Assembly (NCBI RefSeq): GCF_030704535.1 | Contig: NC_081821.1 | Coordinates: 1,007,001 to 1,071,000, forward strand | Direction of reading: 5' to 3' | Length of the DNA stretch: 64,000 bases | Source of the DNA: Vitis vinifera | Lineage: Eukaryota; Streptophyta; Magnoliopsida; Vitales; Vitaceae | In this document: piece after piece, positions 26,201 through 39,000 of the stretch | Layout of the letters: each line of letters begins with the position of its first letter | Numbering within the stretch: position 1 is the first letter of the stretch | Program-made: the position numbers and the translations under genes | The notes under the pieces: model-generated | Databases searched by the model: none | What the model was told of the DNA's origin: nothing | Seen by the model: only the letters and a program-made list of their open reading frames with translations

Positions 26201-26749
26201 AATTGCCAATTTCTTGGCTTTCGCAGTCACAGCAGGACCAATTCGTGGGGAGATTTTCATCAACTGCTCCAACAGAAGAACACAGGTCCTTCTGATATCA
26301 ACCAATTCGCTGCGCTTATCCTTTCCCTTAGATTTAGATTTTCGCGGGTAAAAGCCATCCACTGCATCCAGCACAAGCATTGCCGGATCGGGAGCAGATA
26401 AAAGGGCGGCCGAGACTTCGTCTCCGATCGAGAACGGTGGACGCGCCTTTGTTTTCTCAATCAGGAACGATCTCAAGCCCTTACCGTCCATGTTAAGGCA
26501 GAGATACTTCAACTCCGGCCGAGGCTGAGATGGGACTGATGAAGATAATGCTTCGGTGATTTGCTTCTGTCTCAGTTGGATATCGTTGAAGCAGTCGTCG
26601 ACGGACAACTGAATTGACTCGAACAACTCCTCCAGGTCCCTCCATTGGAGAGTGAATGACGCTAAAGAATATGAATATGCTCGAATATCTCCAAGCCTAT
26701 TCGTGAGGAAAAGATTTGGATCGGTAGAAGAATTCTCCACTGAAACCAT
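23267..26749 (-). CDS. FRL: FRIGIDA-like protein
   Basis: Exons 26749-26008, 23795-23623 and 23524-23267 give 390 residues. The Frigida domain covers most of the protein: KYLCLNMDGKGLRSFL, DPAMLVLDAVDGFYP, LGLLLLLAAYEL and, across the first junction, ITKRKQIEAIKFIYEFGLVD then KFPPFPLLRAHLQDAK, which is highly typical. The C-terminus is predicted helical and ends in a basic KKKRLR signal, consistent with nuclear location. FRIGIDA itself scaffolds a complex that activates FLC; the role of FRL members outside Brassicaceae is less clear. The product is shorter than the roughly 470-560 residues usual for Arabidopsis FRLs, mainly at the N-terminus. The frame is open upstream of the ATG but holds no earlier ATG. 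Intron 1 (2.2 kb) carries a tandem array and a LINE tail. Confidence 0.92.
24425..25800. repeat. About 315-bp tandem array inside FRL intron 1
   Basis: Four related units; the anchor TGGCCAGTCCCACAAGGTAA or variants occurs at 24427, 24963, 25281 and 25593. Shared sub-blocks are CCACAAGGCAATGGAATATG, GGAAGGACCATCAACATCAA and GAATTTGCAAACATTAGC. Spacing is 318 and 312 bp between the last three; the first gap is longer, partly because of the LINE insertion at 24742-24883. The longest frame in a unit is short and not conserved. Confidence 0.85.
24742..24883 (-). mobile_element. 5'-truncated LINE 3' end
   Basis: A reverse-oriented LINE tail: a T run (complement of the poly-A) followed by ATAGTTAAATAAGAGATTGT and the reverse complement of the TACTTCATGTGTACTC-type 3' sequence. 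It is flanked by the 15-bp direct repeat CATACACACATATAC at 24727-24741 and 24884-24898. Confidence 0.75.
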
Positions 26750-29273
26750 CCTCTTTCGCAAACGATGAACAGGGAAAAACCCTAAACCTAATTCTTCGTA
26801 CACGGGAGAAACCCCAGCTACAGAATCGAAAAAAAATCGTACACTAGGTTGGGCCAGCCCAGTGTTTGGGCCTGGCTAACCCAATGATCTATGGCTCGAT
26901 TTAGACATGGGCTGATTTGAGGCCCAAAAATCGATTTTCACTCAAATTGAAAACGTTGATTTAATAGTATAAAGTAGTATATTTGATAATAAAAAAATAG
27001 AAGAAATGTTAATTATTTTTAAATAATTATTTGAAATTGGTATTTTATAAAATTGGATTCTTATTTTATAATTTTTTTCACATGAGCGTATGAAACAAAC
27101 TTTTTTCGATTTAATATAATTCATTTTTTTCTTTATATATGTAATTTATTTATTGTGATAGATACTAATATGGTCTCCCACGATTTCATAAGCAAAATGG
27201 AAAAACATGTGATAATATTTTGAATAAATGAATGTATTTTAATATGACCATCTTTAATAAATGAATTTTAATAATTTGTATTAAAATTGTTAAGAAACCT
27301 TCATCAGTTGCGTGATCTTCTTTTAGTTTATTTTTATTAATTTTTAAAATAGTATATTAAATATAGGAATGTAAATTAAACAAGAAATATTTGATTAAAC
27401 AGTATCAATACAATTTTATTGCAAAATAAAAGAATATATATATATATATATATATATTTATTCCACGAGCCTTCTCCAAAGTCCATTTTAATCCTAGGGC
27501 AATAGCGAGGGCATATTTGAAAAAATAGAGAGAGCGGTACTCTCATTTTCGACCCACAGCTTCTCGACACGAGCTTCGATTTTCACTCCTCCCAATCCCT
27601 TCAAATTAAACACAAACTCATGAATCTACCTCGAAATTTTCACCATAAACCCTAATCTCCGCCACCTTCTCACTGTCTAAATGCAAGAGCCTCCGCTGCA
27701 TTAACCTTAACAGGTCTGATTTTTGCCTTCTTATTAGGGATAATGGCTTTTACTGTGAATTTTATGCTTTTGTTTAGGTTTGTTTGGTTGCCTAGTTAAT
27801 TGAGGAAAAGGAATTGGAAGTTTAGTGTTTGTTCATGAGAAAACAAGATTCTTAGCTTTGAGAGCGGAATTGGTATAAAAGGCAGGTTGAGTTGATTTTG
27901 TGTTTTCGTTTCTTGTCGGAACGCAGCTGAAGTTCGGATTTTGGACCGGATGGAGCATTAGGTTTTGATTTCTTTTTACTCCACTACTCGTATGTTGATT
28001 TTCGACCAATCTGAGTGGAGCATTAGGTTTTGATTTTGTTTTGCTCCACTACTCCCATGCCAATTTTCAACCAATCCGAGCATTAGGTTTTGAATTGTAG
28101 TTGCAACTTGTACGTACGAAAGGGATATTGTGGAGGAATTGGGTTTTCAATTCATTCTCTATTTGAGACTTAGTGTATTTGTAATCTTCCTGTGACCACT
28201 CAACCTAAAGGACAGACATGTATTAAGAAAAAAAAATTTTGAATTGACAATCGAACACCAGGAGATTGAGGACAATATAAATATAAAAATGATCACTCCA
28301 TAACTTGCGGAAAGTTGGAGAAATGGATTGTCTCCCCATTAGATTTCCTAAATTGTCTACCATGTCGACAAGTTGCTTTATAACCATTATCATAATTAGT
28401 TAGTGACTATTCCATCTCCTGGCTTCTCTCTGTTTTGCATGTTTTCATTCTTCGTAACTTCAATCCTGATTCACATAGTGCTTGCCATCTTTGAGAAGGA
28501 AAATGTTTTATGTCAAATAGATCTTGCAAAATGCAAAATGCTTTATATCACAAATAGATTTCTTGAAGTGCAAAATGGTTCTAATTATGCATTCATTTAA
28601 ATTCTTTAATAATGCAATAGACTTCACTGATTACACATGGATCAGATTATAGCATTATGGGGATTTCGAGGATTGATGTTTCTGTGGTTTCAGCTCCAGA
28701 AAAGATTCTTTCGTTATGTGTTGTGTAGTTTGTTTCAAATCTACTAGGCAGCAAACTTGTTTGACTTTGACAAGGTTTCCATATATTTACTTTGATAGGC
28801 AACTTTTTTTGGTCCCTGCTGTGACTTAAAACCCGGTCCCTCCCAACATTCCCACCCCAAACCTCTTGCCACCACTTAAGCCAGGCCTCAAGGGCAGCAA
28901 GGTTTTCATCATGTACTTGTGCAGAAATGGCAATATAGAAGAATTTTTTATCAACTTACCCTGAATAACGGAAAAAATCATTTTGAGTTTAGATATGATC
29001 TTAACTGTAAGAGTACATTATTACGTTATACTATGGTCTTCTTTGCGCCTTTCTGATTGACAGGCAAGAGTATGCACTTATTAAAACTTGTCAGAATTGT
29101 TGATGCCCATCTTTCTCTCTCTAGGATCATGAAAAATAGTATTGCTCAAGTTTATGATTTTCTTTTAATGATAATTTCTTTTTCATATTACCTACTCTAT
29201 ATTAGAAATTCGTGTTTTATTTGGGTCATAGATAGATCTGATTGTGTATCATTTCTTTTTTTTCCCTTTGTAG
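26750..29273. promoter_or_regulatory. Bidirectional promoter and leader region between FRL and the CID gene
   Basis: Divergent spacer. Near the FRL start there are several TGGGCC/GGCCCA site II type elements (about 26848-26880 and 26921-26926), common in plant housekeeping promoters. AAACCCTAA-type telo-boxes lie near 26778 and 27648. A (TA)n run occurs at 27433-27458. The CID gene leader starts somewhere near 27550-27720 and is spliced to an exon beginning at 29274 (acceptor CCCTTTGTAG). No coding exon is seen in this stretch. Confidence 0.5.
27952..28100. repeat. About 65-bp repeat in the CID gene leader intron
   Basis: Two and a third copies: GAGCATTAGGTTTTGATTT recurs at about 27954, 28019 and 28079, each followed by CTCCACTACTC and a TTTTCAACCAAT-like segment in the first two. 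Confidence 0.8.
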
Positions 29274-29314
29274 GTCTTATCTCTATTAGCTGGACAGCTT
29301 TTGGTACCAGAACA

Positions 29315-32300
29315 ATGAATGGAATATTTAATGAGCAGATTTTGGTTGAGAAGCTAGCCAAACTCAATAGCTCACAAAAGAGCATAGAGAGTATCCTTAT
29401 AACTGATTATTATGGATGCATGTTAAAATTTGGTGAAAGCATATGATATTCTTCTTATACTATTTCATCCTTTTACTTGTTGCTTAAGTTTTCTGATATA
29501 TGGATTCCCTGCTATTAATGGTTATTGTTGGTATTGCCAATCATGGTTATTGTCTTCCTGGATCCATTGCTTGTGATGATTATATTTTCTGAATGTGGAA
29601 TAATATTGAATCTGTATCAAAATTCCAAAACATCCAGGCTTAAACACCAAATAAAAGAATCATTGCATTTTTCTTTCTTCATATTGGCAACTTCTCAGCT
29701 TAAAATATATTTGGGAGCCCATTTTGCCTACAGTTGTTGAGAAAGTTAATGGGCCTTTAAGGAGGAGGAATTGGGCCAATCTTTGGGCCAAGGTTGAGAA
29801 CGCAAAGGCTAGAAATTTGAGAGAGCCCAAACAGATTGGACCTAGATTTGGATCCTCTAGCCCTCACCTTGAGGTAGTCCTCTGTGGGATGTGCACAAGG
29901 TGGTTGAGAAGTCGAGGCTCCCTTTTAGGAAGTGGAGAAGGGGGTACCATGGAGCAAAAGGTAAATGAAGCCAAGCTCGTTGTTTTTGTGATTCAAGGGC
30001 AATAGTGTGACATTCCACATTGGATAGAGGGGAAAGTTCCTGACACCATATAAGTATGGACTCCTCATAACCGTGTAGACGTGTTTTAAAGCCGTGAAAA
30101 CCTCTTTGGGTCCAAAGTGGACAATATCTACATGGTTGGGAGCAGATTGTTACAAATGGTATCAGAGTCAATCCTCGACTTCGGTGTGGGCTTTGTTTGG
30201 CCCCATAAGGGTGTTTATTTGTTTGACCCCACAATCCTATGAGATACAACAAGGACGTTGTGTTTGCATGGAGGGGTGGGGAGGAGGGTGGTGTTTGTGA
30301 CATCCTACATCGGATAGGGGGAAATTTTATGGCATTATATAAATATGGACTTCTCTTAACCCTGTAGATGTGTTTTTAAGTTGTGATGACCCCTTTGGGT
30401 CAAAAGCGGACAATATCTACACAGTTGAGAGCAGGTCATTACAAATGATATCAGAGATATTGTCCGCTCCCAATCGTGTAGATATTGTCCGCTTTAAACC
30501 CAAAGGGACCCTCACAACTTTAAAATGCGTCTACAGGGTTAAGAGAAGTCTATACTTATACAGCGCTAGAAACTTTCTCCCCTATCCGATGTGGAATGTT
30601 ACAAACACCTACCCCATGCAAACACAACGTCCTCGTTGTGTCCCACGGGATTGTGGGGTCAAACAGACAAATACCCTTATGGGGCCAAACAAAACCCACA
30701 CCGAAGTTGGGGATCAATTCTGATACCATTTGTAACAACCCGCTCCCAACGGTGTAGATATTGTCCGCTTTGGACCCAAAGGGGTCCTCACGGCTTTAAA
30801 ACGCATCTATAAGGTTACGAGGAGTCCATACTTATATAGCGTCAATAACTTTTCCCCCTATCCGATGTAGGATGTCACAAATAGAGCTAGCCATGTTGGC
30901 ATTATCTCTTTCAATGGGAAGCAACCTTGCTTCAACGCCAAGTAAGTCTTTGATTCCTCTCTCTTTGGCGGATGGGTCTTGAGATGATAGGAGCCTCTAT
31001 TGCTTCCTTTGCTCTTTTTGGTCTAGTGAGTCTTAATGGGGATTTCTTTTTTATGAATGATTCTCTAGGATGGTCACTCAGTGGAATTCTACGAAAACAT
31101 TTTGAACAATTCCTCTAGTATGGAGGTTGAAGCTAGCAAGAATAAGGGATTTTTGGCATGTATGGATCCCTTAGACGAGGCTTTGTTGTTAGGATCAAGG
31201 GATTTAGAGTGTTTGGCAAAGTCTTTAGAAGTCAAAAATTGGAATGGAGAGGTTGGGGTGGTCCTATACCCATGGATTAATAGAAAATACCTTTGGTTTT
31301 GTAAAAATGTGGGCATATCAGTTGATAGGCATAAAAATCATATCCATAGCATTTTGGATGGATATTGAGGTAAGAAGTAGCACCCAAAGTTTAATTAGTT
31401 TAGATATGCCTTTTGTATACCTCTTGTGTACATAGGTCACACCTCCTTTTGTGAGGTTGAAAAGAAAGGGGCTTTGGGAGGAATTTGCATGCCATTCGAG
31501 GGCTATGGAAGGAACCTTGGTGCATAGGAGGGGATATCAGCGTGATCTAATTCTTAGGGAAAAGAACTTGTAGCCATGTTTCCTCCTTTATGAGAGACTT
31601 TTCATAGTTTATTGAAGAGTTTCAATTGGAGGATGCGCCTTTATCAGGATGGCCTTTCACTTGGTGCAAGGGACAAGATGATCTTCAAATGTATTGATTG
31701 GATCATTTTCTTGTCTTGTGGGATTAGAGGATCCCTTCTCTAATGCAACCCAATCAATACTTTGAAGGCCTGTTTTGAAGGACTAAAATATTTTTTAGTT
31801 TGTAATCTTTGCACTTGGTCTAGGTTCTATTTAAACTTTGGTCCTCCTTCTATAGTAGATTTTGTGGACTGGTTGAGTTCCTCTATTTGATGTATAGTGG
31901 ATGATGCACTCTTTTGTGAAAGGGGTGCTCTTGAGTTGGAGTGGTTCATTAGTTGGCTAAAAGAGGAAAAAAGCTTGGAAAATTGCCCATTTATGCCTTT
32001 TTTGGTCCATTTGGAGGGAAAGAAATAGGAAAGCTTTTGAGAATAATGAAAGTTTGGACCAAACAATTAAAAGTTCTTTTTTGTATCTATTTTGGGATTG
32101 AGTTAGATTGTACATTGGGGTTGGTGGTATGTCATTGTTAGATTTTGTGCATTGGTTAGGTTCCCCGTAGGGTGCGGTTGCTTATTTTTGTGTATTCACC
32201 TTGACTGGCTTTTGTCATTTTGTACATCGTGTATACTTTTATTTAATACAATACCCTTTTACCTATAAAAAAACTTAGTTTTTTGTTGGTCCCTATTTTT

Positions 32301-32956
32301 TGTTAGTGCTTTTAAGCATTCGTAGTATATTTCTTGTGTACTTCAAAGCGCTATTTTGGTGCAAGCCTTCAAAGGCTTGTTTTAGATCATGCTCCTATCC
32401 TTTTAGAATGTGGGGAATAAGGAGAGGTAAAAGCCTATTTAGATTCGAAATACGTGGTTGAAAGTGGAGGGATTTGGTGACTTTTTGAAGGCTTGTTGGT
32501 CTAATCATGTTCTTAAGGGCTCCCCTAGTTTCATTCTTACAAAAAAATTGAAAGCTTTAAAAGATGATTTGCAGCTTGGAGTATAGAGCTTTTTGACATC
32601 ATGGCCTTTCGAGATGATCCTGTATTTTGAGAAAATTATATTTGGGGATGAAAAGAAAAAGGAAGATGTTCTCTTAGTAGGGGAGAGAGAGGTGTGACGA
32701 TCATTTTTGGACGAGTTTAATGACAATTTTATTGGAAAGAACTTTTAGAGGCAAAATTCAGCATGCAATTGGTTGCATTAATATCTGTTCTATGACATGC
32801 ATAAAAGTGGTGAGGCATGATTATTTTGACAGAATAAGTGCACAACTTCACTGATGTATGAACTTGGAGCTTAAATTGACTGGAAAGATAAATTGAACCA
32901 AAATAAAATACTTAGAAGTAAAACCTATTACATATATCCATGCTGCAGATGCCAGT

Positions 32957-33003
<47 letters not shown>

Positions 33004-36000
33004 CACACACAGGTGATTATATGGGTACCTTCTAAGATATACAGATTAAAATTTAAGTAAAATATTATTGAAAAACCATGTAATATTTTATTTGTTATAT
33101 TTTTAAGACCAAGGATAAGAAAAACTGTTCCTATTTTATTTTCCTTAACAATCTCTCTATGTGGGTTAGGGTGTATATAGGCGGTGGGTATAGGAATATG
33201 GTTGACTTCTTAGATTGGTTGGGGCTTGGATGAGGGAGGGAGTATTTTTTGCGTATTCCCTTTTTCCTATTTTTTGCCAAGCGTACTTTGTATACGTCCT
33301 GTGTACTTTTGTGCGCTTTTAGCACCTTTTAATACATTCTCTTACTTGCAAAAAAAAAAAAGGATAAGAAAAACTGGAGCTAGGTTATAAAAGAATTACT
33401 CCTGTATTGCTAGAGTAAGGTTCTGATGTGGGAGCAGCCCCAGGCACAGGATCTTCTAGGTGGTGAAACCTTTATTGGTCAAGCAAGGCAATCTTCATGC
33501 TTTCAATGGAAAGAATTTGGCAGATTCTTTTTAGCAAAAATGTTAGGAAGCTTATTTTCTTGAACATCTTTAATCCTAGTTGGAGCACTTAATTTTATGC
33601 TAATCTTTTTGTTTTTTTGATAGGTAAATAAGCAGAGTAAATTAAAGGGGACTTAATTTTATGCTAATCTTTCTTCATAGTTACAAATAAATTGAAAGTC
33701 AAGAGGTCAACTAACAGACAATTTCATCTTCATTTTCTGTTTTTTCTTTTTCTTTTTGACAAATTTTTCATTTTTTTTACGTCTACTTGTAGTTCATTTC
33801 ATATATTTTTCTTTGGGATTAAACTTGTTAATTTTGCTCGTCTTCTCATAATTTTGATGTGAACCTTAACGTCATCAAGCTTTATCACACTGGTGCATTT
33901 TCCATAGGAAGAGAGCAAAACAAGTTGTTGAAACATGGGAAAGACAGTTCCATTGCTCCCTGAGGGAGCAGCGACTCTCCTTTCTATATCTTGCAAATGA
34001 TATTTTGCAGAATAGTAGGCGAAATGGTTTGGAGTTTGTTGGTGAATTTTGGAAGGTTCTTCCAAATGCTCTTCGTGATGTAGTAGAAAGTGGAGATGAT
34101 TTTGGGAAAAATGCTGTGCTGCGACTGGTATATAGATCTTAGTTTTGTTTGCTTATTTGTTGATTCTTTATCTCGAAAATGATATAATTCACCAGAAAAC
34201 TTTTGTCATGCAATGGGAATCTGATGTAGAAGATATCAAATTCTAGGGTATGGTTTGCTCTGTGTGAAAGAATTGTGAATCTTGTGTTCAACTATTTGCA
34301 GATAACAATAGTGGATTAGGAGATAGTGAGCTGATTCTGTTGTCATGCATTTTTACTTCTTAAAGTCAGATGTAGCAAGAAAATTTCGCAGAGCTCTATA
34401 GGCTCATAAAATTCAACAGAAGAAGGAACCTTTTGCCAATTTATGCAACCTTGGTTTTTAGCCAAGAGGTCAATCCTCTTATATAAACGCAGAACTTTCT
34501 GCTATTGCATAAGAGCTGAAGTCCTGTAGTGGAATTGGGAAGGGTAACAGTCTTATTGGTGCTTTTTTTAAAGGGAAAAAAAAAACCTAGTGGTGTTAGA
34601 CCTCTGAACCCAATTTTCATAGGCACAATAGCGTCTTCAAGAGTTTTGAACTATTTTAAAGATGTATTGAAACAATGAAGTTCATTTTTATGCAAAGGAG
34701 TTATTATGAGCCATCAGATTAGCAGCTTTTTGTCACCTAACCTTTGTGTAAAGATAAAAAATAGAGATTTGACATTTTCAAAGCAATGCTTAGCCAATAT
34801 GTTACTAGTAATGAGCTTTTATCTGATCTAATTGGTTTTCACATCTAGCCTCTTATCGGTTGCTGAGAAAATGGAAGAAAAGAGAAGAAAAATGCTTTAA
34901 GTTTGCCATGTTCATGTTTTTTTCCTCACAGGGTTTCATTTTAGTTTACTCATTTTCTTAGCAACCAAATGAAGTGGTAAGGAACATGACTTTTAGCAAC
35001 TGATGTTCTACACAAAGCTAAACCTCAGAAGTTTGTTTGTGTGTTCTTATTATGGTTTTGATTTTTGAAAGCCACCTATCAGTTCTAGTTTAGGATGAAC
35101 TAACATCAATCTTGTGAAGTACAAGAGTTATATGAAAATGGTTCTATGCTTGTGTCCCTTAATTGTAAACTATGGTGCCTCCTTTGGGTTATTTTTAAAT
35201 AGCACATTCTCATGGAAAGATTGCCTGCTGAAGAGGCTCTAATTCTAATTCACTTGTAAAATATAGTGAGAATGACCTATCTGCCCAAGTATGATAACCT
35301 CTTCTATGTGTTAATGTATTTTTATTTGATCACCCCTCCCCTGCAGTGCGTCATTCCCCATTTCCTCTTGTTGAAATATAAAATAGTTCCAATTATATTT
35401 CAAATGGACTTTATTTCTATTATTGATTCACTTTCCTTGTTTCCACACAGATTAATATATGGGATGAGAGAAAGGTATTCGGTTCTAGGGGGCAAATTCT
35501 CAAAGAAGAGCTCATGGGGAAGACTGTGGAGAATAATGATAAAAATAATAATAACAATTCATATAGCAAGAACTTGAGCTTTAGACATGTGAGTGCAATC
35601 ATCTCAATGATGTCATGTGCATTTTTGTTGGATGTTACTTCTTCATTTAAGTTGAAGAGTTTCAATTATTTACTCATTTGTGGAGCAGAAACATCCTTTC
35701 CAAGCTGCAGTGGAAAAAATCATTTCAAGTTATGAAAATGTATATGGTAGTCCATTGGATGAAGAAACTCTATTGAGCAAATGCAGGAGCGCTATTGGTT
35801 GCATTGAGAAAGCAGAGAAGGAGATTGGTGGTGATTACAGCTCAGGTACTTGTAAGTAGGGAACAGGATATTTCTTATCTAAGGCTTGGTTTTATAAATT
35901 TTCATCATCTTTATATAGATGTTTATTTTGCTTGTCCGTTCCTTCTACCAAATTTTAGAAGCATAATTTAATGCCAAAAAAAAAAAAAAAAAAAAAAATC

Positions 36001-39000
36001 TTGAATGGCCAATCGAAAATGTGCAAAGCTCATGACATGGTATTGGATATGTATTGACACAGTGTCACTGGATGTGTATCCCATGAGTGTTTTGTCAAAG
36101 AAATAGAGCATATTCCTAATTAGTCCATGTTCCTGGATTGTGCTCTCTTTAATAGTTTATATAGTCTTTTGCCTATCAAAAAAGACACCTCTAGCTAACT
36201 AAAGTTTCTTTGGACTTGTTCTTACTGTGTCCCTCTATTAAATAAATATTCAAAAATGAGTGTTTATGTTTGGAGACATTATGTTACACGCACATTGGTC
36301 TACCCTTGGGATGTATGCATAATTTTATGCTTGTGGTCCACACAATTGTGTGTACTTATGTATGCATGACCCTAGAAAGAGTGGAACTGTGAAAACATAT
36401 GTAGCCAAGCCTGAACATATTCATGTAGCTGAACCTGAGGAGTGTAGATAAGGCTTTGTTGTTTTGCATTGAGCATGGATATGGCAAATCAATGGGGGGA
36501 GGATGGGGACTGCATTCATCAGTTGTTCCATAACAAAAAGGATTAACCTTGTACTGTTTCTGCAGTGGCATTAATAAAGCAGTTCCACTTAAGATACAAG
36601 TGTATTTTGCTTCTTGTATTACAGTAGTTATGGGGCACTTTAATCTAAGTTGGCTTCAGTCTGAAATGAATATTGAATTTGCTACTTCTAAATGAACTCA
36701 AGTAATATTATAATGCTGCATTTCTACGTTGTATTTGAACATGACTGCAAGGAGTGTCTTTGTCAAATTCACAATTACACAGGTTATGGGAGAGGAATGA
36801 TATGATGGGATCTGCTTTTTTTGCTTTATTGATTGCCGTCAACTATTAAATATTATGCCTTCAGTACTGTGGTAAGGGATGAGAAGCTGGTGGTGATTTT
36901 TAGAATTTTACAGTGCATAGTGCTTTCTTTTAATTGCTTTTGTAGATAGGCATCTAAATTTCCAACTCATAAATTTTTCTGTAAAACTGTTCTTGTTCTT
37001 TGACTGAAATTGAATGTCATGTCATATGTAGTGGTAGTATAACTGCTTTTATGTTGCCTTCCTTGAAAACAGGGCAATTCAATGGATCTAAATATGTTGA
37101 GGAGTTGCAAGGGCAGCATGACATACTGACAGAATGTATCGAGCAACTGAGAACAGCTGAATCATCAAGAGCAAGTCTCGTGTCTCATTTGAAGGAGGCT
37201 CTCCAAGAGCAGGTTGATCTTTTGGTTGCTTTTGTAGAATGCATGGTATTAGATTGTTAGCACTTCTTTATATTTCATTAATGAACTGATGGTTTTATTT
37301 CCAGGAATTCAAGCTGGATCAAGTTCACAATCAACTTCAGGTAATACTTTAATGCTCCTACAATTCATTCATGGCGTTTTTTTAATTAAAATTTTCAGCA
37401 TCTTCTCATTTGGATTTCTAAAGTTCACAGCACAGACCACAGATGGTCTTGAGCCATGAGAGAAAAATTCATGCATGATAGAAGAATCTGTTCATTCTTA
37501 AAAAAATTTCTCATATTGTAGTGGTCTGAACTTAGATCTTAGAATTATACCTTACAAATGAGGGTCTAGCAGCTTGGTTTCTTTCATCTATGGTTACTCT
37601 GTATTTGTTCTGTCAAGGTACTTTCTTCTTCTTGGTTCTTATACTCCATTTCAAAACCAAGCGAACATTGTTTACCATGAGATGACTCATCCAATTGAAG
37701 GCCAAGCCTACTGAAATTTGTTAATCAGATGCTAATTGCATATTAACCCTCTATAAAAGATCAGTTATGACAAAACATATTAGCAAATTATATGGCAATT
37801 TCCTTGAAATAAAAGGTCATGTCTTCACTCAAATGAAGAATGAAGAATCTAGTGAAATATAGTAACTTCTGGAAAAAAAACTCTGAAATTGACAATAAAC
37901 TGAGAAAAGGCCTAAAAATTAGGCTACTGGCTAATGCCATGACCTCTCTTTGGTGATTGGCTGCTTTTGCTGCTAGGTTTCTGGATTTGAATAGCTCCAC
38001 TACTATTTGAGCTTGTGAAGAAAGAAATTCAGAAGAAGGATGAAGAAGATGAAGACTAGAGAGTGGAGATAGATGTCAGGAGAAGGAAATAGGAGTGGAA
38101 TAATGAGAGGGAATGAGATATACTGAAGGGATTTAGTATGTCATTTTCAGATCTTCAGGAGTGATTTCAACAGTCTACTCAACAATTGAATTTTCTGCCA
38201 ATGCTTTGATATCCTATATATGAGGCCCCTGTGCCTTAACAGTCTGGCCTGTATTGAGGAAGTGACACATTGAAATAGCAATCCTGACCAGTTCTGTAAT
38301 ATATCAGGGATCACATCAAAATGATAGGCTATATGCACAAGGTTCATCAAATATTGCTTCCTACCAAAGTATTTGTCATTACTAAAATAATATTCAATGA
38401 TAAACTCGTGATGGACCATTTAATTTTCCTTAGATGTTTTAATATCATTCATGGGGTTAGGATTTAATATTCTTGCAATTATCTTTTGTTTCAGGTTGCC
38501 GAGTCACAATCAGCACATATAAGCAGCATTCGGCAACAATTGCTGAACTGCAACAGAGGTCATATGACAGCAGAGCAGAGGGATGTTAACGCTCATGCTG
38601 AGGCACCTTCCACTTTCACTCCAGAAACTCCAGCCACTGGTGGAGACAAGGAACAATCAGCTCCGGTAATGTACACAAGGGAGGAATCTTTCACTGGTAA
38701 GTCTTCTTCCCGCTTTGAAGAAGATCCACGGAAATCTGCAGCTGCTGCTGTGGCAGCAAAGCTTGCAGCTTCAACCTCCTCGGCCCAAATGCTATCCTAT
38801 GTGTTCTCCTCTCTGGCGTCAGAATCGGCGGATGGAAATCCAAAGGAAGAATCTCCTGATGCTCTTCCTTTTGAGAAAAGGCCAAAACTTGAAAACCTTC
38901 CTTTTTCCTACTTCCCACCTCAGCATTCCCAACAACCACCACTTCCCCCTTTTCCCCATCCTGATTCGCTCCAAAACAAGGCGACAGCTACCTCGCAAAT

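Larger units (their letters stand above)
29702..32760 (+). mobile_element. Old LINE (L1-type), interrupted by other elements
   Basis: Endonuclease-like fragments lie at about 31490-31740 (WCIGGD, then DAPLSGWPFTWCKG, the L1 D-PL-GG-FTW pattern) and at about 32370-32700 (a DHAPILLECG-like segment followed by the Lys-rich linker). The stretch 29702-30005 and 30885-31430 has the character of ORF1/linker sequence of the same element, but that assignment is inferred. Many stops and frame changes show it is dead. A TRIM (30006-30879) and another LINE 3' end (about 31780-32275) are inserted in it. Confidence 0.6.

Noticed and set aside
30155-30168. tRNA-like word TGGTATCAGAG
   Set aside because: It is a retroelement primer-binding site just after an LTR; no cloverleaf or box A/B pair surrounds it.
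30006-30879. Mutator-type element with long terminal inverted repeats
   Set aside because: The duplication is 5 bp, not about 9 bp, and each arm contains two LTRs and a primer-binding word, which fits a TRIM better.
31081-31435. Frame that might be a host exon within the CID gene intron
   Set aside because: It lies between transposon pieces, has no fitting splice sites or phase, and the CID protein is complete without it.
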